In this document: positions 9,126-19,667 of the stretch, piece after piece
Position numbering within the stretch: the first letter of the stretch is position 1
How the letters are laid out: each line of letters opens with the position of its first letter
Source of the DNA: Microstegium vimineum
Taxonomy: Eukaryota > Streptophyta > Magnoliopsida > Poales > Poaceae
Length of the DNA stretch: 64,000 nt
Assembly: GCA_022036555.1 (NCBI GenBank)
Contig: CM039129.1
Span: 20,508,003-20,572,002, forward strand
Direction: 5' to 3'
Made by a program: the position numbers and the translations under genes
Notes under the pieces: generated by a model
Seen by the model: only the letters and a program-made list of their open reading frames with translations
Told to the model about the DNA's origin: nothing
Databases searched by the model: none

Positions 9126-10899
9126 GCAATTTCCACGGGCGCAATTTACTTTGATACTCTTTGGACGTTTATTCTTTGTTTTCGTTATACACGTGTTTAT
9201 AAAATATGACTATGGTGCTTATATTAAGGGGCCCTCGATTCAGTTTGGTTCTAGGCCCTGGAAACCTCAGGACCGGCACTGCCGGAATGGCAGCTCCGCG
9301 GACAGCCGGGAGTGAGCTGAAAAAGGGTGCTGGGACCCTCGTGGTCTACTGCGTGCTCGTGCGCACGAGAACTACTGCAGTGACCGACTGACCGTTGTTG
9401 GTGTGGTGGTGCAGCTCTTTAACCGTTGTGTCCTGGGCTCGTCTTGCATTGCACCCACGGGCTCTCATGGTCATGGATCCGACCTGTGCTTGTCTCCCGC
9501 TGGATAGAGACTCCCATAGGTGTACTTCAGATTTAGGGTAGTCAAAGACTTAAGTCTCTGCTCGTTTAAGCTTAATTACGAGCAAGAATTATCACTAATT
9601 TTTTTAGCCATGTAACAGTATTTTCTTTTCTAATAATTATCTCTATAAATCAATCGTAGCTACAATGAATATTGTCGAGCAGAACCTTAATCTAACAACA
9701 GGTAGTTCTGCAAGCACGTCTACAGTGTGTAAAAACTACACAAACAAAGCCTTATTTTCGAAACGTGTTGTGATGATATCATCATAACCCGTACCCAATA
9801 ACAGGGGTGTGCCGTATCTAAAGTCGTAGGTATGGAGGATGTAAGAAGCAGCCGCACACCCGTATATATAGGCTTAATTAGGATTACTGCCTCCATGGGC
9901 CTATTTTGTTTGAAAGTAATAAAAAAAATAATTTGGGCCAGGCAACAACTCTAGGAGTTGGATTTTGAAGGTCTTGAGTGGAAATGAATGTCTGGAGAAG
10001 TTGCTTGGCACCGGGACATGGACCAAACAGACCTTATATTTTTTTAACCAAATAAATGTGTCTTTACAAACTTTACTTAAAAAAGTGTTTAGTTGTGAGA
10101 GCATTAAAAAAACTGTTGTAAAATTTCATATTTCTACCAACTAAACAATCTTATAAAATTAATTGATTTATGGTCCAAGAGAGAAAATCTAAATCATAAA
10201 CGGGCATAAGGTATGATGATTTCTATGGCTTTTCAATTAATGGTCTGTACCATAATAAGCTGACTAATACTATTTTATTATAAAAGAAAAATAATATAAC
10301 ATAACTGAACCGAACATAAACAAACTGCGGCGGAGTCCACCTACTGTAAAACCATTTCTTCTCATTGGAATCGAGCAAAACTACTCCTATAGCGTTCGAT
10401 TGGATGCACCAAACGTCCAAACAAAAGCAAAATGCGGCTCCGTTTACCAAAACCCCAGGTACTCACGAAACGCAGTGCACGAAAATGCTGTAGGAGTACG
10501 AGACAGGCTCTACTGTTGCGGTGCAAACTCGGTCCAAGTACAGAAAAAGAGGCACCGCCTTTCTGCTGCCTGCCAGTCGCGGGAGCGTCCAAAAGATGAG
10601 CAGAATTGCACTCAATCACATCGGCCCATCGCATCAAGTAGACCGAGTAGAGTAGCATGCGTGGAGCTCCTGAGCGAGGGATTTGATCCAGATCTTGTGC
10701 ATGCGGCAGCAATTCCATTGCTAGAGAGAGGATCGAAGCGTGTCGCAGTTGTTCCTGGATTCTGGATAGTCGAACGTCGTCTGCGTGACCGTTTACTCTT
10801 CCGACCATTTTTTTTATTAAAGCGTACCTGCATCTGTATTACTGGATAAGGAAAGCGTATAAATATGCATACCAATACCGATACGCTCGAGGAGGATAC
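9126..10899. other. Intergenic DNA, no gene recognised
   Basis: I see no protein domain or RNA gene. A GC-richer patch at about 9230-9500 has a 61-codon ORF without recognisable features. The part at 10400-10850 is open on both strands for about 150 codons, but the two readings are mirror products of the same composition and match nothing I know. AT-rich DNA fills the rest. Confidence 0.4.
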
Positions 10900-11624
10900 A
10901 TGGACAGCTGTCCTAGCCATCTTACACAAAGGCCCTTAAAAAAACTACAAAAAACATCGAGGTTCCAGGACCCTGTGCTTCCCGAAATCGCCCGAAGCCG
11001 CCTCCACCAACCGCCGCCGTCGAAACGGCCGCCATCGTCGAAGAAGACGTTGTGGCCACCCCAGATCTGGAGGAGCCCCATCGCTGCAAAGCTTTAAAGT
11101 GAGCCGCAGTAGACACCCGACGCCGAGGCCGGGGTGAAATCGCCGTTGAAAGAGCATCGACCGGGGATACACCCCGAGCCCCTCCGATCCTGGATCAAAG
11201 CTCGTTGACGACTCGTGTCGCCAGAAGCTCGAGCTCGATCCGCCCGCCAGTTTGCCACATCGCCCACAACCGTCGTTGTACACAGGGGACTCGCCAGATC
11301 CCCTCTTCCCCGGTCCCGCCATTGACGTCGGAGGAGAACGCCACCACTATCGCCTCGTCAGCGCCGCCAGGAAGAGAAAGCCGCAGAGAAGCCACGCCTC
11401 CCTTGCAAACCCTAGACCTAGATAGACAACTACCTAGTCCATGTACAACTGCACGACGATTCACCGGTCCTCCTCGCTCTCCGACGCCTTTCCGGACGCC
11501 GGAGAGGAAGGGGACCAGCGAAATCGCACCTGGAAACTTGCTCCGCCTCTTTTTTGCCTCTCTGAACTATAGCAGTGTGTTGAAGACTCGAAGAGACGAG
11601 AAGAGCTTCCGACCAGTTTCTCAT
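10900..11624. other. GC-rich block of unknown nature
   Basis: About 0.7 kb of high-GC sequence lies between AT-rich DNA and the LTR that starts at 11625. Overlapping ORFs of 90-140 codons exist on both strands (plus 11205-11630; minus 10945-11322 and 11195-11464). Read on the minus strand it resembles the beginning of a grass gene or of a non-LTR element 5' region, rich in Gly, Arg and Ser codons. No domain is recognisable, so I assign no product. Confidence 0.35.
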
Positions 11625-13133
11625 TGTTGACGCAAAAAGTGATGTACTGCATCTCACACACAGCAAGCCGGAAAGCGTGACTTGAATCGGATGCCCGGAT
11701 GCTTCGAGAACCAAAAACGTGTCAGTCAGTTTGACCTGAAACTAACAAGAGATGAAAGTCATTAGATATAACCTGGAACATGTCAGGTGATACCAGACAG
11801 TTCCATATATACGGCCCTGAAGCCACTTACGACGACATACAACTATTAAAGCTATCTGCCAACAGGTTTTATAGATCATTCGGCTAAAACGAGTACATAG
11901 AGCGTGAAGGATTGATTGCCGAATATGCATGCATGGGAAAAGAACGTACGAATGAATCATATTACATGTGGATTAAAGCTTAACCAAGCTCGGCTGTTCA
12001 ACCGAGTTGGGATCCATGAAGAAGGAAGCATGTAAGTAAACATGATTAAACTAATCTAAAACCGACATCTACCGCACGATACCTAGCATCATCAAAGCTT
12101 AAACATGGATAGCATGTATGAACCCGCAACACGTAACGACCTAGATTCAAACTAGTTCGGCTATTATGAATATAAGATCTATTTGTAGAAACGACATCGA
12201 AACAATAACTGTTATGTTATAGATGGATCTACAAGACAGAGAAAGCCGAACCATATCAATCTAGATCGGACAAAAAGGTGTTATAAATATGTAAAAATTA
12301 ACTAAAAACATGCAACACGATAACTTGATGAATCTATCAGATCTTGCCAAATCTAATAGAGCCGATAACTATTTTGCTTACGCTAAGAATATCAAGCAAA
12401 CACCCGTCGCACGGTATTTACTTGTAAACGAAACATAAGTAAAGACTTCTCGATTATCAAGCAAAGATCCGCCGCACGATCATTGACGATAAACAAGACT
12501 ACTTGCATCAATATCTAAATCCACCGCATGATACTAGACATGATAACAAGGTTGCCAAGACTTACGGAGGTCGACGGATCGATGATTCCTCTCGAAGAAC
12601 TCGACGACACGACTAAAAGGACTCAAAGTTGGCACGGGGCCAGTTGTATTGATTTGGTTGTGAACGATTTTTTACAATGGCCGGGGGTTTATATTTATAC
12701 CCGTGGGCTGATAAGAGTCGCGAAGGGACTTTCCAAATATTAAGATACACGGATTCTGATTTTATGGAGTCCGTATGTATCCTTGCTTGCTAAGCAAAAT
12801 AGAATATAATATTCCTTAATTTATCTGGTCATACGTAATCATCTTGTCTTTTATCTTGCTTGTCCAAGACCAAATCATGTGTATTCCTTTCCTTCTTTGC
12901 ATGGATCTAAGCACGACCAATCACAAAGCTTTATGTTTCCATCCGAGACATATAGATTTCCTTAAATAGCTTGGCCAAATATTTCCCTCACGTGTAATCT
13001 CCAGTATATATATAGACTGTAACAAAACCATCTTTCTCGGCATAATTCCATAAATAATAATTCATATACTGCTGCTTGAACGTGACACATCTCGCGGCAA
13101 TATTTCTTGACAAACCAAATTCTGGTGTCAACA
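11625..13133 (-). mobile_element. LTR of an unclassified retroelement (minus orientation)
   Basis: The sequence starts TGTTGAC and ends GTCAACA, perfect 7-bp inverse ends. A purine tract (CTAGGGGGCCTG read on the minus strand) lies directly beyond 13133, and a TATA box (TATAAATA on the minus strand) is at 12690-12699. Both place the promoter on the minus strand and make this the 3' LTR, with the interior to the right. The same LTR family recurs at 55540-58147, with long stretches of high similarity (compare 11650-11870 with 55560-55780, and 12560-12640 with 57680-57760). It was probably a gypsy-type element, but no coding region is left here to prove it. Confidence 0.75.
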
Positions 13134-13337
13134 CAGGCCCCCTAGTTCGGAGTATGAATCTCATGCTTTGAACTATTTCAATCTGGTGATTTTCTTCAAA
13201 GAGCCGAGAAACCCGCTAGCAACAATAACTTGTTCTTACCATATTTCCACGATCTTGCTTGTAAAAAATAACAATTCTCCGATACATGTAGGACATCTCC
13301 TAGAACATCCACCCACTTGTGGGTCGTGAGCCTAGTT
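13134..13337 (-). mobile_element. Interior stub next to the LTR
   Basis: This is noncoding sequence directly inside the LTR at 11625-13133, starting with its polypurine tract (13134-13146 by the opposite strand). It is cut off near 13337 by sequence of a Sirevirus LTR. Confidence 0.5.
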
Positions 13338-13437
13338 CGTGCCTTGTGTCGTGATTGGGACAAGGGTCAAGATCTTCCGAAAGGATTTTTTATTTGACTC
13401 CCATTCACCCCCCTCTGGTCGCCGTTTCCGGTCCTTC
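13338..13437 (+). mobile_element. 3' end of a Sirevirus LTR, truncated
   Basis: The last 100 bp or so of an LTR related to elements A and D: GGGACAAGGGTCAAG, then CTCCCATTCACCCCCCTCTG and finally CGGTCCTTCA. It resembles D more than A. It stops exactly at the LTR terminus CA at 13437, and element B pol sequence follows at once. It is therefore probably the remnant of an element inserted into B whose other parts were lost. Confidence 0.7.
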
Positions 13438-14908
13438 AGCAAGTTCCAAAGGCGTTGTGACATTGGTTTCCTTCTTGGTTATTCTCTTAAATCCAAGGCA
13501 TGTAGAGTATTTAACAAAGCCTCCGGCCTAGTTGGAGAAACATATGACTTTGAGTTTGATGAAACTAATGGCTCTCAAGAAGAGCATGAGAATCTTGATG
13601 ATGTAGGTGATGAACCCTTGAGGGAGGCTATGAAGAATATGCACGTTGGTACCATCAACCCACTAGAGGTGGAAGAAGTAGAAGATGATGCAAATCAAGT
13701 ACCTTCTCTACCACATACGCCTCAAGTTGATGAAGTACAAGTGAGGAAAGCATAAGAAGATTCTTTCATCCCTCAAGATAAAGCCGAGGCTCAAGCTAGT
13801 GATGTTGGTGCACCACAACCTCCTCCCCAAGTGGTTGATAGAATATCTATACCTATGCTTCAAGCTCATCCACAAGACCTCATCATAGGGAGTCCATCAA
13901 GGGGGGTAACAACTCGATCTAGACTTGCTTCTTATGTTGAGCATCACTCTTTTGTTTCATTTGTTGAGCCTTCTAGTGTAGAGGATGCACTTGCGGATCC
14001 GGATTGGGTGAATGCCATGCATGAAAAGTTGAACAACTTCACCCGGAACGGAGTGTGGACACTAGTAGAAAAACCCAAAGGAGCAAGAATCATTGGCACC
14101 AAGTGGGTGTTTAGGAACAAGCAAAATGATCAAGGCGTGGTTGTGAGGAACAAGGCTAGATTTGTGGCAAAGGGGTTCTCCCAAGTTGAAGGCTTGGATT
14201 TTGGGGAGACCTTTGTACTGGTTGCAAGGCTAGAAGCCATTCGTATCCTTTTGACGATGCTTCACATCACAAGACGAAACTCTTTCAAATGGATGTGAAG
14301 AGCGCCTTCTTAAATGGTTTCATTAATGAACTTGTGTTTGTCTCACAACCTCCCGGGTTTGAAGACCCAAATTGTCCTAATCATGTGTATAGGTTATCCA
14401 AGGCACTCTATGGATTCAAGTAAGCTCCAAGAGCTTGGTATGAGAGGCTAAGGGACTTCCTACTCAATAAGGGCTTCAAGATCGGGAAAGTGGATACCAC
14501 ACTCTTCACCAAGGTGCTAGATGGAGAGATCTTTGTTTGCCAAGTATATGTCGATGGCATTATATTTGGGTCAACAAACCAAGATCATAGGAAGGAATTT
14601 GGTGCATTGATGTCCAAGGAGTTCGAGATGTCTATGATTGGTGAGCTTACCTTCTTCCATGGCTTCAAAGTGAAGCAATTGAGGGAGGGCACCTTCGTGT
14701 CTCAAGAGAAGTACACTCATGATGTACTCAAGAAATTCAAGATGGAGGATTGCAAGCCAATCAAGACCCCAATGCCTACTAATGGGCATCTCGACCTTGA
14801 TGAGGGAGGTAAACCGATCGACAAAACTCTTTATCGCTCGATGATCGGTAGTTTACTTTACCTCACCGCTTCTAGGCTGGATATCATGTTTAGTGTGTGT
14901 ATGTGTGC
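13438..14908 (+). pseudogene. Element B pol: reverse transcriptase fragment (Sirevirus-like Ty1/copia)
   Basis: This part of the pol polyprotein runs from after the integrase to the end of the reverse transcriptase. An acidic linker (13540-13800) leads into the RT core: DPDWVNAMHEKL, GTKWVFRNKQND, FKIGKVDTTLFTK and MSMIGELTFF. The catalytic YVDD box reads YVDG (GGC at 14556), so the enzyme would be dead even without other damage. Further breaks are a TAA at 13753, a frameshift near 14260 just before LFQMDVKSAFLNG, and a TAA replacing the Gln of KQAPRAW at about 14420. The reading is cut at 14908 by element A and resumes at 26537. The 5' half of B is absent from the window. Confidence 0.9.
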
Positions 14909-14913
14909 TAGGT

Positions 14914-17023
14914 TGCGAACACATGGTGGATAAGTACCCATGTATGTTCAGTTTTGTGATGAGTGATTGCCCAACACTTGAGAATTTCAGTTTGAGGGGC
15001 TTACTACTAATCTTTGCGAAAGCAAATGTGTGCCTGTCTATCGGCTTGTGGTGTGCCGGTACTATGCCTAGTGACAGTGGTCAATGGCGTGGAGAAGGTC
15101 GAGTAGAGGCTTGCCGTGCCGATGGACTGAGAGCGGTGAAGGGCGGAAGCGGGGCTCAGACTGAGGGACCATGGGCGCCGGCAGACTAGCTGTGGTGGCT
15201 AGTACTTGGCACCGACGAGTGTGAGAAGACATGGAGGTAGACCGAGTCGACCAAGTCAAGACGGTGGACGTGCGAGTCGAGCGGAAGCTCAGGGGACTCG
15301 GAGTCCGACCGGGCGAAGACAAGGTGGCTCGCGTCGAGTGGTTTGGTGGTTTGGGCCTCAAAACCATCCGCGTCGGTTTTCGAGTTTGGGCCGCAAAACT
15401 CGGGGTTCGGTAGTTGAGCCCAAAGCTACCGGTGGCGGGTTTCCTGGGTTTGGGCCTCAAAACCTAGGCGGAGCTTCCGAGGAAGCGGGGATGGCACGTG
15501 GCAGAATCCTGGAGGTTTCGTCGAGGCGACGACAACTCTTGGCAGGAAGCGGGGCCGTCCATTCAAATCGAGGGAGATATTTACCCGAGCTTGGACTGCA
15601 TTGCTTTGGCTAGGTAGTTCACTCATTGTATCTAGGGGAGGTCTTTGGGAAATAGCCAAAGCCTCTGATAAATAGAGGATGAAGGGGTATCCTCATCCCA
15701 TCTCTTGAACCCTAATCATTTTGCCACAACTCTCTCTCTCTCTCTACCCTCTCTCTAGTTCATGAGATCCCTAGGTTGATTTCACTAACCTCTGTAAGAA
15801 CTTGAGTTTGTTGTGAGGAATCGGAGGCCGTAACCTCCATAAGCCATGGTGGCTTCGATTTCTTGATCGTCTCCCCGTTTTGCTTGTGTTCTTCGCGTTT
15901 TGCTTTTGCTCCCTCTTTTTCCCGAGATGATTTCTCTTTGTAGGGAGTAGCTCGTGCAAATCCGTTTGAACCAAGTTGTTCATATTCGTGAGGAGCATCT
16001 TTGCACTGAAGGAATTCCCCTCAAACCTCACGAGTGCGTAGATCGGGCGATTTCTTTGCGGTGTTCTTCGTTCTTGCCCCTTCTCCCCCAAATCCTCGTT
16101 TCCCTTTATTTCTCACCAAATTGAGCGATGATTTCTTAGGATTAGCTCCCCAACTGTACAAGGATCATGCCTACAAAGTTTGATTGTAGTTGGAGTTCAT
16201 TTGGTTGAGTTTTGGGAAGATTTGGAGGAGAGAAAACGATTTTCGGGTTCACTGTGCAGTTTTCGGGAGCGTCGGACGCTCCGAGGGTTTTGCGTCGGAC
16301 GCTGGGGCGTGCTGACGTCAGCGTCCGTCGCCTCGCTTGTCGACGTCTTTCGATTTTGGTGTCAGACTCTCTTCTCAGCATCCGTCGTCCTCTGTCAGCG
16401 TCCTTCGCCAGCGTCCGTCGCCCTCTGTCAGCGTCCTTCGCCAGCGTCCGTCGCCCTTCCAGTAGGGGCTGATTTTTCTGGGTACGTTGGACTCTGCCAA
16501 CGGACCGTCCGTCACCTAACGGACCATCCATCGCCCAACATCCATCGCTGCAATGGACTCTGGCAATGGACCGTCCATTGCCCAACGGACCGTCCATCGC
16601 CAGCGTCCGTCGGCCTTCCAGCAAGGTTTTTCAGGTTTTTCTTTGTCGCTGTTTTGGCCGTTTCTCCCTCGTCCGGACTCCGAATTGAGTTCCGTTTGTT
16701 GCGTTGGTTTCGTAATCACGCAGGGAACTTAATGAAGCACCTTTGAGACCAGTTATAATAAGTGTTTTTGGGTGAGCTTTCTTCTCTTCTCGATAGGGTT
16801 GAGAGTCTCACTATTGGTGTCACGGTTTGAGTTTCTGGTTTCCGGAAGATCCGCTGTACCTCTTGGTCTTCACCAAAGGTATCCACCCTCTCTAGGGTCG
16901 TGATCTTGCTGGTTGAGTAAGCTCTCTTGCTGGGGTTGTTTTTGGGAAGAGTGGCCCGAATATTTCGAAAGAAATTTGAGGCTCCCATTCACTCCCCCTC
17001 TGGTCGCCGTTCTCGGTCCTTCA
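14914..17023 (+). repeat. 5' LTR of element A
   Basis: 2110 bp, from TGCGAACACATGG to CGGTCCTTCA. A TATA-like box (GATAAATAG) lies at about 15667, followed by a CT microsatellite at about 15730-15760 that differs in length from the 3' LTR. A CpG-rich cassette of repeated GCGTCCGTCGCC and GCGTCGGACGC motifs lies at about 16268-16620. The 5' LTR is about 48 bp longer than the 3' LTR, mostly because of copy-number changes in that cassette. Confidence 0.95.
15666..15675 (+). promoter_or_regulatory. TATA-like box in LTR of element A
   Basis: GATAAATAGAGG in the 5' LTR (and at the matching place in the 3' LTR, about 25229) is the best TATA candidate, followed by a pyrimidine-rich leader. Its position is inferred from sequence only. 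Confidence 0.45.
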
Positions 17024-17025
17024 TT

Positions 17026-17037
17026 TGGTATCAGAGC
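17026..17037 (+). promoter_or_regulatory. Primer binding site (tRNA-Met) of element A
   Basis: TGGTATCAGAGC follows the 5' LTR after a short spacer. This is complementary to the 3' end of initiator methionine tRNA and is the usual priming site of Ty1/copia elements in plants. Confidence 0.95.
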
Positions 17038-17086
17038 CGGTTAAGGATCATTCCACCTTAAACGGTTCTTGATCTGCGAAGGCAAC

Positions 17087-19662
17087 ATGGAGCGAGGTGT
17101 TGGCAAACCTCCGTTTTTTGATGGAACGAACTTCTCCTACTGGAAGGTGCGCATGTCCGCCTATCTATAAGGAGTTGATTCGAACATATGGGAGATCTGT
17201 GAGAATGAGGGCTATCGTGTTCTTGTGGTTCGTGTTGACCAGCTCCAAATCACTCAACACAACGCAAACAGTCGAGCACGGAGTATCCTCTTCTCTAGTT
17301 TGTCACTTCCTGAGTTTGAGCGAGTCTCGAATCTCACTACGGCGCGAGAGATCTGGCAAACACTTGTGCGATATCATGAGGGTAATTCTCAGATCAAGTC
17401 CAGACTCTTCGACACATACCGTAGGGAGTACAAGAACTTCGTACAGTTGGCCGGCGAATCTATTGACGGGATGTTCACTCGCTTCCAATCTATCGTCAAC
17501 AAGATGCGTGCTAATCGAGCCAACTTGCCCTATGATGATAATGAGATGGCTATCAAGCTTTTGTATGCTCTTGATCGGAGGGTGTGGGAGATGAAGGTGA
17601 CTTCCATTCAGGAGTCACCGGGCTATGATGCCCTGACCGTGGACGAGCTGTTCAGCAAGCTCAAGTCCTCGGAGATTGACCACCAGACCCGGGCCAAGCT
17701 TGAGAACCCGTCGAACCCATCCATGGAGTTGTTTTCTGGCCCCGGCGGTGTGTCTTCTTCTTCCTCTAACCCTTCACACTCTTCATTCGCTTTGTCTTTG
17801 ATCTTTGTGACAAAGGAACAAGTGGAGGCGCTTGGAGATGATGAGCTGGCCTTGGTCATCACTAAGTTCTCACGGTTTCGCAACAACCGTTTGAACCGAC
17901 GATGTGGTGGATTGGCCAAGGGGTGCTACCATTGCGGTGATGAGGATCACTTCATCGCAAACTGCCCCAAGAAAGCTGCGGGTGACTTCACCAAGCGCAA
18001 GGACAAGAGCGAGCACCGCTTCGAGGATAAGCACAAGGCCAAGGGCGGCTACAACCGGAGATCCTCGAAGAAGGTGATTGACAAGGTGAAGGCCAAGCAC
18101 CGAGCCTTCCTCGCCTCCCTCAGGGACATCGATGCCTCCTCCGATGGGGGCTCTTCCTCAAGCGACGATGAGTCGAAGAGAAAGGTTGAGGACAAGCTCA
18201 ACGACCTCTGCTTCTATGCCGACGCCAAGCACGGTGGCTTTTGCACCATGGCGATTGAAGAAGGCAAGGTCGGGAAGCGCAAGGATGGCCCCGACTACGA
18301 CTACGACTCCGACACACCCGAGGTATCACCCACCATCGAATCCCTCTCTCTCGAGCTTGAGTCTCTGAACGATACCTTGCTTAGTCAGGATGCTTTGCTC
18401 AAGTGTGCCGCTTGTGAGAGGAACGATTTCAAGGCGAAGTACCTTAGCACGCTTCATGAGCTAGAGTTTGCTAAGGCACAAGTGGTGGTTACCGAGGAGG
18501 TGGAGTGTGATGCTGGCGCCATTCACATGTCTGATCTTGTCACTCTCCAGGACAAGTATGATACTCTACTTGAGGAGGTCAGTGAGCTGAAGGCTAGGCC
18601 TAGCTTACTTGGTGCGTGCAAGTCTTGCTTAGGCCGCGTTCTGAGCTGGCACAGAAGGATGCTAGGATCACTGTGTTAGAGAAGGTCAGCTCAGATAGCA
18701 CTAGAGAGTTGGATCGCTTTGAGGCTTTGGAGTTTGAGATCGCGTCGTGCAGACACGACAAGATGCGTACCGAGGAAGAAAACACATACCTTCGGTCCAT
18801 CTTGAGCTGGGTGTCTTGCCGAGAGCCGCAGTTGGGGATGATGCTTGGCCAATGCAAGCGAGTTGGCAGTGCGGGAGTAGGCTTTGCTATAGGTGGGAAG
18901 GACGATAGCATGTTCGGTAAGATCGGTGAGTGCAGTGGTTTGAGCGAGAATGAGAAACCCACCACAACACCCAAGCTTACCAAGATCACTCCACCTAAGA
19001 CTACCAACCCCTCCAAGTTTCCTGTGAGAGATGGTGTGTTTGAAGAGCCACCCAAAACCACTCCACTGAAGCAAGTGTAGATTGCCAAACCGAACCATCT
19101 TCGCAACCCACTTGACACACTGCCAGACATCTCTAGTGATCCCCTTCCTAAGAAAGCTAGAGCCACCCAACCCAACAAGAGAGTGCCTACCAAGAGTTTG
19201 GTGAGGTACCATTGTGAGTATTGTGAGCGGGATGGGCACTTGGCTGAGTTTTGCTTTAGGAGGAAGAGAGATGATCGGAGGCAGGTTGAGTTGAACAACC
19301 GGGACATGTACCACCCACGAGTTGGGGTGCATGAACCGGAAGTTCAGAGGTGCACTTCTAGGCCTAGAGGTACAATGCCTCAAGGTGCTAGGCCTCAGGA
19401 GGTGAGACCACGCGGTGGTCGTGCCCGGCGGGGTACCGGTCGTGACCCATACGACTACGGGCCTTGTGGCGGTGGCTTTACTCCACCCTTCTTTAGCGGA
19501 CCATGTTTTCCTTATCATGGTGATCGCTATCCTCCCGTGGGGCAGGAGATGTTTGACTTTTCTCCTAACCCATTCTTTGGGCAAGTGGGACAACACTGGT
19601 ATCCTTCACAGTTTACTAACCCCAGTGTTGGTCCGTTTGCTCACCCTATGTCTTTCTATTGA
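17087..19662 (+). pseudogene. Element A gag (Sirevirus type), broken
   Basis: This encodes the capsid/nucleocapsid polyprotein, about 858 codons from the ATG at 17087 (MERGVGKPPFFDGTNF). The N-terminal part is the UBN2-like copia gag domain. A zinc knuckle CYHCGDEDHFIANC sits near codon 281. Then come a Lys-rich stretch, an acidic Ser-rich stretch, and a coiled coil (about 18340-18830). A second knuckle, CEYCERDGHLAEFC, lies near codon 709. The C-terminus is rich in Gly, Pro and Arg. Three breaks are visible: a TAA at 17168, where element D has Gln; a one-base deletion near 18634; and a TAG at 19078, where D has Trp. The gag stop TGA is at 19660-19662. Confidence 0.93.
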
Positions 19663-19667
19663 TGTAG

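Noticed and set aside
9898..10034. Possible MITE with ends GGGCCTATTTTGTTTG and CCAAACAGACCTTA
   Set aside because: The inverse match is poor and no target duplication could be found.
18691..19596. 301-codon minus-strand ORF opposite element A gag (and the matching plus-strand ORF 54455-55360 opposite element D gag)
   Set aside because: Both are antisense shadows of the same gag segment. They appear in both copies simply because the sense sequence is conserved.
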